Below, piece by piece: positions 1 to 6,869 of a DNA stretch of 37,532 nt (within the stretch, counting starts at the first letter, position 1; each line of letters begins with the position of its first letter). Source of the DNA: an uncultured Bacteroidaceae bacterium (GTDB lineage: Bacteria; Bacteroidota; Bacteroidia; Bacteroidales; Bacteroidaceae); contig CAJGCJ010000004.1 of NCBI GenBank assembly GCA_904501775.1, positions 1-37,532 of the forward strand. Direction: 5' to 3'. Under the pieces are notes generated by a model. It was not told the origin of the DNA, made no database searches, and saw only the letters and a list, made by a program, of their open reading frames with translations. Made by a program: the position numbers and the translations under genes.

Positions 1-1227
1 GACGGGTTTGTGACGGATATTAAAGAAAATTCTATAACTATAACAGCAAACGTTAATAGAGGATTAATTTTCGGTGTTTATAGGTTTTTGGAAAAATTTT
101 TAAGCGTGCGTTTTTTCAATATTGATTGTGAAATTGTTCCAAACTATGAGAGTATAGAAATAGCGCCACAATGCATAATAGAAAATCCCGCGTTCGTTAT
201 GCGTAGTTATTTAACGGGCAAACAATGTTGGCGAGAAGGCGAAGAATTTAGAAAATTCTATTTAAAAATGAAACAGTGCAACGAGCACACTTCATTGAAA
301 GAAGATAAATACGGCGGTTCATGTCCTTTGTACGGCAGAACTGGTGCGCACAATATGTCAAAATACGTTCCGTTTGATATTTATGGAAAGGATCATCCTG
401 AATTTTATGAAATTGGTACAAGTCCTTTTACCGGTGAATATGGTTATATGAATGAGGTTGTCGATTCGTCGTATGTTACAGGCAAAGCCGTTGTGATGGA
501 CTATTCTCAGGGCGATACTCTGTATATGCACTCCGATACAATCTGGGCCGTGACACATAATTTGAATACCGATTCGCTCTACCGTATGGTACGTGCCTGC
601 CACAAGGTGCGTGCTTATCGCAGCGATATGCAGGCAGTCTGCGACTCCTTGGTGTTCGATTCGCGTGACACATGTATGACAATGTATAATGACCCTATAA
701 TGTGGTACGCTAATCAGCAGATTCTGGGCGAAGAGGTGAAGATTTATATGGATACGGCATCGATTGATTGGGTGCACATCATAAACCAGACCCTATATGC
801 CGAGAAGATGGATTCTGTAAACTATAATCAGATACGTGGTCAAGAGATGAAATTCTTCTTCAGGGACAAGAAACTCGACGAGATGCAGGTGATTGGAAGT
901 GTTCAGGTGCGCTACTATCCGCTTGACGACGACAAGGTTCTTATGGGAATGAATACAACCGAGTCGGGCCGCCTGTCGGCCTTTATGAAAGATGGCGAGG
1001 TTGACAGAATCGTTATACCTACAAAAGCCGAGGGTATTTTCTATCCTATGAGCCAGATTCCGTCGGAACAGCGTTATCTCGATAATTTCGTGTGGTTCGA
1101 CTATGTGCGTCCTCTCGACAAGAACGACATATTCAATTGGCGAGGCAAGAGCAAAGACCAACAGTTGAAGAAGATTGTGCGCGGCAGCATTCCTTTGCCT
1201 ACACTCGACGGATACAAGAACGATTGA
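1..1227 (+). CDS. Partial chimeric ORF: DUF4838-like N-terminal part joined in frame to OstA/LptA-like C-terminal half
   Basis: The frame is open at base 1, so the true start lies outside the window; the GTG at 10 is only the first in-frame start-type codon. From GTG 10, residues 1 to about 137 resemble the alpha-glucuronidase-N/DUF4838 family of Bacteroidota carbohydrate-related proteins: GLIFGVYRFLEKFL, then CEIVP, IENPAF and YGKDHPEFYEI. From about residue 145 to the stop the protein matches OstA-like proteins of Bacteroidales: VVMDYSQGDTLYMHSDTI, AVCDSLVFDSRDTCMTMY, LLGEEVK-type ILGEEVKIYM, KAEGIFYPMSQIP, DIFNWRGK. OstA/LptA folds carry lipopolysaccharide between membranes. The first half is AT-rich (36 of 120 G+C at 1-120) and the second is not (58 of 120 at 601-720), so the halves have different origins. 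The usual N-terminal half of OstA is missing. Downstream order (99-residue protein, mutL) fits the OstA half as native. Either a recombination or a contig chimera; each half is recognised from memory of the family. Confidence 0.75.
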   Translation, partial: DGFVTDIKENSITITANVNRGLIFGVYRFLEKFLSVRFFNIDCEIVPNYESIEIAPQCIIENPAFVMRSYLTGKQCWREGEEFRKFYLKMKQCNEHTSLKEDKYGGSCPLYGRTGAHNMSKYVPFDIYGKDHPEFYEIGTSPFTGEYGYMNEVVDSSYVTGKAVVMDYSQGDTLYMHSDTIWAVTHNLNTDSLYRMVRACHKVRAYRSDMQAVCDSLVFDSRDTCMTMYNDPIMWYANQQILGEEVKIYMDTASIDWVHIINQTLYAEKMDSVNYNQIRGQEMKFFFRDKKLDEMQVIGSVQVRYYPLDDDKVLMGMNTTESGRLSAFMKDGEVDRIVIPTKAEGIFYPMSQIPSEQRYLDNFVWFDYVRPLDKNDIFNWRGKSKDQQLKKIVRGSIPLPTLDGYKND

Positions 1228-1242
1228 CTTAACCGGTGACAT

Positions 1243-1542
1243 ATGGGATATTTCAAAACTCGTGAGCCTAAAAGGTTCAATCATAAATATATATATGTTG
1301 ACGAGCGCAAGGAACGTCTCGACAAGATTGTTGAGAACGCAAAGCGCGATTTGGGCTTGTTGCCTCCCAAGGAGTGTACCTCGTACGAAGAACGTATTCG
1401 TGGCGCGTTTGTAAGTGAAACGACTCACCTCAAACGCAGACAAGAGGAGGGAGAGCGCTTTTCGACAAAGACGCTGGTGGTTGCTTTGGCTATAATGCTT
1501 TTTGTTCTGCATTATCTTGTTACGGGCAGCTGGACATTTTAG
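1243..1542 (+). CDS. Small C-terminally anchored hypothetical protein
   Basis: A 99-residue protein that I do not assign to a named family. The first 75 residues are highly charged and rich in Arg, Lys and Glu (RRQEEGERF near 65-73) with no signal peptide. Residues about 77-97 form one hydrophobic segment ending five residues or fewer before the C-terminus, so it looks like a tail-anchored or N-in membrane protein with a cytoplasmic basic/acidic head. It starts with ATG 15 bases after the OstA-like stop and ends 23 bases before mutL, so the three genes are probably co-transcribed. I recall similar small proteins at this place in other Bacteroidales, which argues that it is real. Function is unknown; a link with lipopolysaccharide export is only a guess from position. 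Confidence 0.8.
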   Translation: MGYFKTREPKRFNHKYIYVDERKERLDKIVENAKRDLGLLPPKECTSYEERIRGAFVSETTHLKRRQEEGERFSTKTLVVALAIMLFVLHYLVTGSWTF

Positions 1543-1565
1543 TTTAACTTTTTAAGACTTGTTGT

Positions 1566-3461
1566 ATGCAGGATATAATACATCTGTTGCCCGACTCGGT
1601 TGCAAATCAGATAGCAGCCGGTGAGGTCGTTCAGCGTCCTGCTTCGGTGGTCAAGGAGCTAATGGAGAATGCCATCGATGCGGGAGCAACCAAAGTGGAG
1701 GTTATAGTAAGCGATGGCGGACGTACGCTTATTCAGGTCATAGACAATGGAATAGGCATGTCCGAAACCGACGCGCGTCTTTCATTTGAGCGTCACGCGA
1801 CATCTAAGATAAAGAGTGCCGATGATTTGTTTGCTTTGCGTACAATGGGATTCCGAGGCGAGGCGTTGGCTTCGATAGTGGCGGTGGCGCAGGTGGAACT
1901 TGTAACCCGTCGTGCAGCAGATGAACTTGGAACACGTATTGTGCTTTCGGGGTCATCGCTCGAAGAGCAGCAGCCTGTGGCAGCTCCCGCAGGCAGTAAC
2001 TTTAAGGTGAAGAACCTCTTCTTCAATATTCCGGCACGCCGTAAATTTCTGAAATCAATTCAGACAGAGTTTAACAATATAGTAACCGAGTTTGAACGTA
2101 TAGCCCTTATTAACCATAATATAGAATTCTCGCTCACACACAACGATAGCGAAGTGGTGTCGTTGCAGGCGTCGCCATTCCGTAAAAGAATCCTCGACCT
2201 ATTCGGAAAGAAACTCAATTCGCAACTTGTGGATGTAGAGGTGAATAACTCACTTATAAATATAAAAGGTTTTGTCGGTGCGCCCGAAAGCGCCCGTAAA
2301 AGAGGTGCCCAGCAGTTCTTCTTTGTCAATGGCCGATATATGCGTCACCCCTACTTTGCTAAGGCGGTGATGGAGGCCTATTCACAAATGCTGCCACAAG
2401 GCGAGCAAATTCCTTTTTTCCTCTGTTTTGATGTAGACGCTTCGCGTGTAGACGTAAATATCCACCCCACCAAGACCGAAATTAAGTTTGAGGATGAGCA
2501 GATTCTGTGGAAGATAATTGCAGCAGCTGTCCGTGAGGCATTAGGACGCTTCAATGCAGCCCCCGGTCTCGATTTTGATGCCGAAGATATTCTTGATATA
2601 CCGGCAATGGATCTGTCGGGAAAATCATCTTCTGCCGCTGTCGCTCCTCCCAAGATATCATATAACCCCAATTATAATCCCTATCGCAGCATATCGCCCG
2701 AGTATCGTAAGCAACAGCAGGCTGTTACAGGGTGGGAGTCGTTATATGAGGGGCTTGATCAGTCGGGTGAAGATAAGGTAGATATGCCTTCGCCGCTGAT
2801 TGGCGAGTATATTGTTCCGGGTTTCCCGCATATCGATGAGCCACAGCCCGAGTTGCCGATTGCCGATAAAAAAAACGAAGCCAAACTGTTCGCAGCCGAT
2901 GAAATAGATGCTGCATTGCAATATAAAGGACAGTATATCCTTCTCCCTGTAAAATCGGGGCTCATGTTCATTCATCAAAGAAGGGCGCATATAAGAGTGC
3001 TTTATGATAAGTACCTAAAGCAGCTTGGCAAGAAGCGTGGATATGTCCAGCGCCTTCTGTTCCCTGAAAGGATTGACCTCTCTGTAGCCGAGGCTGCGAT
3101 GCTCGAATCCATTTCCGGAGAGTTGTCGAGTCTGGGATTTGATATTTCGTCACTCGGTGGATGCAGTTTCTCTATCAACGGTGCACCTGCCGATGTTGAT
3201 GGGTTGTCGCCGGTGGAATTGCTACATGAGATAGTCCGTGGCGAGGTCGAACTATCGACCTCTGTTAAAGAGCAGTTACATGAGCGTCTGGCTCTGTCAA
3301 TGGCGCGCCGTGTAGCCATTGTGAAGGGACAGATACTCTCGAACGATGAAATTAATGCTTTGGTTGGCGACTTGTTTGCCGGGAATATGCCGGCTCGTAC
3401 GCCTGACGGAAAAACCATAATACATCTGCTGAGCGATTCAGATATAGAAAAATTCTTTTAA
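1566..3461 (+). CDS. mutL: DNA mismatch repair protein MutL
   Basis: MutL couples MutS mismatch recognition to strand removal. The N-terminal GHKL ATPase is complete: ENAIDAGA at residues 34-41 (metal/ATP binding), DNGIGM at 60-65, RHATSKI at 76-82 and GFRGEAL at 95-101. The transducer domain follows, with VNGRYM and the VDVNIHPTK motif. A linker of about 100 residues rich in Pro and Ser leads to the C-terminal dimerisation domain. Length (631 residues) is normal. In the C-terminal domain the place of the DQHA(X)2E(X)4E endonuclease motif reads HQRRAHIR (residues 470-477), and no CPHGRP-type motif is seen near the end (MPARTPDGK instead), so this MutL probably lacks intrinsic nicking activity. 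The ATG at 1566 gives the canonical start just before the IHLLPDSVANQIAAGEV motif. It follows the 99-residue gene closely and probably shares its transcript. Confidence 0.97.
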   Translation: MQDIIHLLPDSVANQIAAGEVVQRPASVVKELMENAIDAGATKVEVIVSDGGRTLIQVIDNGIGMSETDARLSFERHATSKIKSADDLFALRTMGFRGEALASIVAVAQVELVTRRAADELGTRIVLSGSSLEEQQPVAAPAGSNFKVKNLFFNIPARRKFLKSIQTEFNNIVTEFERIALINHNIEFSLTHNDSEVVSLQASPFRKRILDLFGKKLNSQLVDVEVNNSLINIKGFVGAPESARKRGAQQFFFVNGRYMRHPYFAKAVMEAYSQMLPQGEQIPFFLCFDVDASRVDVNIHPTKTEIKFEDEQILWKIIAAAVREALGRFNAAPGLDFDAEDILDIPAMDLSGKSSSAAVAPPKISYNPNYNPYRSISPEYRKQQQAVTGWESLYEGLDQSGEDKVDMPSPLIGEYIVPGFPHIDEPQPELPIADKKNEAKLFAADEIDAALQYKGQYILLPVKSGLMFIHQRRAHIRVLYDKYLKQLGKKRGYVQRLLFPERIDLSVAEAAMLESISGELSSLGFDISSLGGCSFSINGAPADVDGLSPVELLHEIVRGEVELSTSVKEQLHERLALSMARRVAIVKGQILSNDEINALVGDLFAGNMPARTPDGKTIIHLLSDSDIEKFF

Positions 3462-3514
3462 GCGGTTGTTTTATTGTTAAAATATATTAAAACAAACAAT
3501 CTTGGCAGATGCGG

Positions 3515-3546
3515 TTTAATATATTAATGAAATTTTTCTAAATTTG
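3515..3546 (+). promoter_or_regulatory. Bacteroidota-type promoter upstream of the OmpA-family gene
   Basis: TAAATTTG at 3539-3546 matches the -7 consensus TAnnTTTG, with TTTA at 3515-3518 as an imperfect -33 element 20 bases upstream. Transcription from here would give a leader of roughly 140 bases before the ATG at 3696. The leader is AT-rich; I see no strong hairpin in it. Long AT-rich leaders are common for abundant Bacteroidota proteins. Confidence 0.55.
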
Positions 3547-3695
3547 CAGAATAGAGTGCTAACTATGGTTTATTGTGTGGTGATGTTTAGTTATCCCGAA
3601 AACATTATCTTTATAGTAAATGTTATATAGTATGGCAATGATATGGGATTTTTAAGTGAGAGATTTATAATTTAAATTGTCTAATTTATACCAGT

Positions 3696-4844
3696 ATGAA
3701 AAAATTTTTGATGTCGTTGGCTATTGCCAGCATTGCAATGGTCTCTTTTGCACAGGAGATTGTAAGCGAGGTTGTAATTCCTACCAAGAAAAACAGCGTC
3801 GTTACCAACAGTTTTGGTAGCAACTGGTTTGTAGGTGTGAATGGCGGCGTTCAGGTGTTTAATGGTGTTGTTACAAAGGGTGAGAGTCCTTTTGATCACC
3901 TTACACCCGCAGTTTCAGTATTTGCAGGTAAGTGGCACACTCCCGGATTCGGTTGGAGAGTAGCTTACAATGGTTGGGAAATCAAGCCTTACAAGGATGC
4001 TGATGAAGCAAGTTTTATGAACTTCCACTTCGATGCGATGTTTAACCTCAGCAATCTTATCTGTGGTTACAACGAGAAGCGCATCTGGAACTTCATTCCT
4101 TATGTAGGTGTTGGTTGGGCCGGAATCGAAGGCGCTGATGACGAGTATGATGGCAGCATTACAGCTAACTATGGTATTCTTAACACATTCCGCCTTTCTA
4201 AGCATTGGGCTATCAACCTTGAGCTCGGTGGCTTGTTCGCAAGAAATGGTTTCGGTGGTATTGCAAGCGCAAGAGATGGCTACGATATGATTTGGAACGC
4301 TCAGGTAGGTGTTACATACAAGTTCAACCGTGTAGGTTGGGATAACGCTCCCGATGTAGATGCTATCATGGCTATGAATGCTGCGGCTCTTGCAGAGCTC
4401 GGTGCTCAGCTTCAGGCTAAGGAGTCAGAGAACGCTCAGCTCAAGAATCAGCTTGCTGCTTCAAAGAATGCCTTGGCACAGGCTCAGAACAAGGTTAAGC
4501 AACTCGAGAATGAGCCTAAGTTCATGGATGCTGCTCAGTCGGTATTCTTCGCATTCAACTCATCTAAGATTGAGTCTAAGAAGGAGATTATCAACTTGAA
4601 GTCTCTTGCTGAGGCTGCTAAGAACGCAGGTGTTAAGCTCTCTGTAGTAGGTTATGCTGATAACGCAACAGGTTCTGCTGCTTACAACCAGAAGCTTTCT
4701 GAGGCTCGTGCAAATGCAGTTGCAGAGAAGCTCGTTGAGCTTGGTGTATCTCGTGACCAGCTTATCGTTGTTGGTAAGGGTGGTGTTGCCGAGGAGAAAC
4801 CCGCTCGTCTTAACCGTCGCGTAATTATTTCGGTAGCTAAGTAA
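3696..4844 (+). CDS. OmpA-family outer membrane porin with peptidoglycan-binding domain
   Basis: A 382-residue outer-membrane protein. Residues 1-19 are a Sec signal peptide (MKKFLMSLAIASIAMVSFA|Q). Residues about 40-210 form an OmpA-type beta-barrel with alternating aromatic strands (WFVGVNGG, PYVGVGWAG, GVTYKF). Residues 225-275 are a coiled coil rich in Ala, Gln, Lys and Glu (ELGAQLQAKESENAQLKNQL). The C-terminal OmpA domain (about 280-382) contains FAFNSSKIE, the VVGYADNATGS motif corresponding to the TDxxG peptidoglycan-binding region, and RLNRRVIISV. It should tie the outer membrane to the cell wall. Codons are strongly biased toward GCT, CTT, AAG and GGT, unlike the neighbours, which suggests very high expression. 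It stands alone between its own promoter and terminator. Confidence 0.95.
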   Translation: MKKFLMSLAIASIAMVSFAQEIVSEVVIPTKKNSVVTNSFGSNWFVGVNGGVQVFNGVVTKGESPFDHLTPAVSVFAGKWHTPGFGWRVAYNGWEIKPYKDADEASFMNFHFDAMFNLSNLICGYNEKRIWNFIPYVGVGWAGIEGADDEYDGSITANYGILNTFRLSKHWAINLELGGLFARNGFGGIASARDGYDMIWNAQVGVTYKFNRVGWDNAPDVDAIMAMNAAALAELGAQLQAKESENAQLKNQLAASKNALAQAQNKVKQLENEPKFMDAAQSVFFAFNSSKIESKKEIINLKSLAEAAKNAGVKLSVVGYADNATGSAAYNQKLSEARANAVAEKLVELGVSRDQLIVVGKGGVAEEKPARLNRRVIISVAK

Positions 4845-4861
4845 TATTTATATAGCTTGAT

Positions 4862-4900
4862 AAAAACAGATTCGAACATTACGTTCGAATCTGTTTTTAT
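4862..4900 (+). terminator. Rho-independent terminator after the OmpA-family gene
   Basis: A 16-base-pair perfect inverted repeat (arms 4862-4877 and 4883-4898, loop ATTAC) starts with an A-run and ends with a T-run, so it could work in either direction. It lies 17 bases after the porin stop codon. Confidence 0.92.
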
Positions 4901-5030
4901 TTTCTTCAGCCGCTATGTCGGTTTTAATAGGTCGAGGTCCTCTGGAACGGTCTGTTTGATGCTGTACTTGCTGTAAAATTGTGGTTTTAATGTAAAAAAT
5001 AGAGTTTTTTCAATTTTTTTTCTGTTTTTG

Positions 5031-5061
5031 TTTGCGGGTAATAAAAAAAGTGTTACCTTTG
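5031..5061 (+). promoter_or_regulatory. Consensus promoter of the tRNA-Val pair
   Basis: TTTG at 5031-5034 and TACCTTTG at 5054-5061 are exact matches to the Bacteroidota -33 and -7 elements with a 19-base spacer. Start of transcription would be near 5068-5070, about 20 bases before the first tRNA. This is the best-matching promoter in the window, as expected for stable RNA. Confidence 0.85.
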
Positions 5062-5087
5062 CAACGCAATTAGGGTTGCAGCCTTTC

Positions 5088-5162
5088 GGGCGTTTAGCTC
5101 AGCTGGTTTAGAGCATCTGCCTTACAAGCAGAGGGTCGGCGGTTCGAATCCGTCAACGCCCA
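5088..5162 (+). tRNA. tRNA-Val, anticodon UAC (copy 1)
   Basis: A 75-base cloverleaf. The acceptor stem is GGGCGTT (5088-5094) paired with AACGCCC (5155-5161) with discriminator A at 5162. The D-arm contains AGCTCAGCTGGTTTAGAGC, the anticodon arm is CTGCCTTACAAGCAG with anticodon TAC (valine), and the T-arm contains GGTTCGAATCC. The genome continues CCG after the discriminator, so the terminal CCA is not fully encoded and must be added enzymatically. Confidence 0.96.
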
Positions 5163-5215
5163 CCGAAGGTAAGTTTATAGAGTAAATTTTTTCGGGTTGC
5201 ATCCTTTAGAATTTC

Positions 5216-5290
5216 GGGCGTTTAGCTCAGCTGGTTTAGAGCATCTGCCTTACAAGCAGAGGGTCGGCGGTTCGAATCCGTCAACGCCCA
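5216..5290 (+). tRNA. tRNA-Val, anticodon UAC (copy 2)
   Basis: Identical over all 75 bases to the copy 128 bases upstream, with the same CCG after the discriminator. No separate promoter is evident, so both are probably cut from one precursor that ends at the hairpin at 5301-5328. Confidence 0.96.
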
Positions 5291-5300
5291 CCGAAGTAGT

Positions 5301-5328
5301 GACCTGCGAAAGCAGGTTATTTTTGTTT
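5301..5328 (+). terminator. Terminator of the tRNA-Val transcript
   Basis: Stem ACCTGC (5302-5307) with GCAGGT (5312-5317) closed by a stable GAAA tetraloop and followed by TTATTTTTGTTT. It begins 11 bases after the second tRNA. Confidence 0.85.
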
Positions 5329-5390
5329 AATGACGTTTGTAACGAAAGTTAAGTTTGTCGTTATTTATAATAAACTTTATATAACGTTCT

Positions 5391-5418
5391 TTTGTTATAT
5401 CTAAAAATACTATTTTTG
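5391..5418 (+). promoter_or_regulatory. Probable promoter of purB
   Basis: TATTTTTG at 5411-5418 fits the -7 consensus. The nearest TTTG is at 5391-5394, giving a short 16-base spacer, so the upstream element is uncertain. Transcription would start about 55 bases before the purB ATG at 5481. Confidence 0.5.
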
Positions 5419-5480
5419 CAGTATAAAACTCGTTGGAATTAAACTCACAATATAAAACAATCTTCCCAATTAAACACATT

Positions 5481-6827
5481 ATGGAACTTGATATTCTTAC
5501 TGCGGTGTCGCCAATAGATGGCCGTTACAGAGGAAAAACCGATTCATTGGCCGATTATTTCTCGGAGTATGCACTTATGAAATATCGTGTGCTTGTAGAG
5601 ATAGAGTATTTTATCACTTTGTGTGAGATACCTTTGCCTCAGCTTGCCGGTGTTGACTGTGCGATATTTCCCCGTCTGCGTGCAATATATGAGGAGTTTA
5701 CCACAGATGATGCACGTCGCATAAAGGATATCGAGAAAGTAACCAACCACGATGTGAAGGCTGTAGAGTACTTTATCAAGGAGCGTTTTGATGAGATTGG
5801 TGGCCTTGACAGTTATAAGGAGTTCATACATTTCGGCCTTACTTCACAGGATATAAACAACACCTCTATTCCTTGCAGCATCAAGGATGCGTTGCAGCAG
5901 GTGTACTATCCTTTGGTAGAGGAGATGATTGCAATGCTCAAGGAGTATGCCGAGGCTTGGAAAGAGATTCCAATGTTGGCGCGTACACACGGTCAGCCTG
6001 CATCGCCTACCCGTTTGGGTAAAGAGGTTATGGTGTTTGTATATCGCCTCGAGACTCAGTTGGCAGCCTTGAAATCTTGTACAATCTCTGCAAAGTTCGG
6101 TGGAGCGACCGGTAATTTCAATGCACACAATGTTGCTTATCCTGCAATCGACTGGAAGGCTTTCGGAAATAAGTTCGTGAGCGATAAACTTGGCTTGCAG
6201 CGTGAGCAGTATACTACACAGATTTCGAACTACGATAATCTTGCAGCGCTCTTCGATGCTATGCGCCGCATAAACACCATTATTATAGATATGGACCGCG
6301 ACTTCTGGCAGTACATATCAATGGAGTTCTTCAAGCAAAAGATTAAGGCCGGCGAGGTAGGCTCAAGTGCAATGCCTCACAAGGTCAATCCTATAGATTT
6401 TGAGAATAGTGAGGGTAACTTGGGTATCGCAAACGCTATACTCGACCACCTTGCAGTTAAACTCCCGGTTTCTCGTCTGCAGCGCGACCTTACCGACTCG
6501 ACAGTGTTGCGTAACGTAGGTGTTCCTATGGGACACATGCTCATTGCTGTAAAGAGCACAATGGTTGGTTTGCGTAAGCTGTTGCTTAACGAGTCTGCAA
6601 TATATAACGAACTTGACAACAGTTGGAATGTGTGTGCCGAGGGTATTCAGACAATACTCCGTCGCGAGGCTTACCCCAACCCCTACGAGGCTCTCAAGGC
6701 TCTTACACGTACCAATAGCAAGGTCGACCAGAATTCACTGTTGCAGTTTATCGACGGACTCGACGTTCCCGAGAATGTGAAAGAGGAGCTTCGTGCCATA
6801 ACTCCCCATACATATACAGGAGTATAA
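5481..6827 (+). CDS. purB: Adenylosuccinate lyase
   Basis: PurB cleaves SAICAR and adenylosuccinate, releasing fumarate, in purine synthesis. I place the start at the ATG at 5481, giving a 448-residue protein beginning MELDILTAVSPIDGRYRGK, the family's usual N-terminus; an upstream TTG at 5433 would add 16 residues that look like leader. The fumarase/aspartase superfamily features are present: TSQDINNT in the first third, ARTHGQPASPTRLGKE with the catalytic His at residue 170, and the signature SSAMPHKVNP at residues 295-304 with the mobile-loop catalytic Ser. The E. coli-type PurB subgroup is indicated by FEQ-like IDFENSEGN after the signature. It probably heads a transcript with rluB and asnS (42- and 28-base gaps). 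Confidence 0.96.
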   Translation: MELDILTAVSPIDGRYRGKTDSLADYFSEYALMKYRVLVEIEYFITLCEIPLPQLAGVDCAIFPRLRAIYEEFTTDDARRIKDIEKVTNHDVKAVEYFIKERFDEIGGLDSYKEFIHFGLTSQDINNTSIPCSIKDALQQVYYPLVEEMIAMLKEYAEAWKEIPMLARTHGQPASPTRLGKEVMVFVYRLETQLAALKSCTISAKFGGATGNFNAHNVAYPAIDWKAFGNKFVSDKLGLQREQYTTQISNYDNLAALFDAMRRINTIIIDMDRDFWQYISMEFFKQKIKAGEVGSSAMPHKVNPIDFENSEGNLGIANAILDHLAVKLPVSRLQRDLTDSTVLRNVGVPMGHMLIAVKSTMVGLRKLLLNESAIYNELDNSWNVCAEGIQTILRREAYPNPYEALKALTRTNSKVDQNSLLQFIDGLDVPENVKEELRAITPHTYTGV

Positions 6828-6869
6828 AAAAGAGAATTTGGACCGTGAGGTTCGTAAAATATAAATAAG

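Larger units (their letters stand above)
5073..5296 (+). repeat. Tandem duplication carrying the two tRNA-Val genes
   Basis: The duplicated unit is larger than the tRNA. Copy 1 runs 5073-5168 and copy 2 runs 5194-5296. Both start with GGGTTGCA followed by G/T then CCTTT, both have TTTC before the acceptor stem, and both end with CCGAAG. Copy 2 has a short extra stretch (AGAATTTC region) before the tRNA. The 25 bases between the units are AT-rich and unrelated. Confidence 0.85.

Noticed and set aside
793..1512. A 239-codon open frame on the minus strand opposite the OstA-like gene
   Set aside because: It is antisense to recognisable OstA protein, has no family motif or promoter and ends inside the next gene; such shadows are common with this codon use.
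5433..5480. Upstream TTG start for purB
   Set aside because: The added residues do not belong to the family and the ATG at 5481 gives the normal N-terminus. The added stretch also begins right after the predicted promoter.
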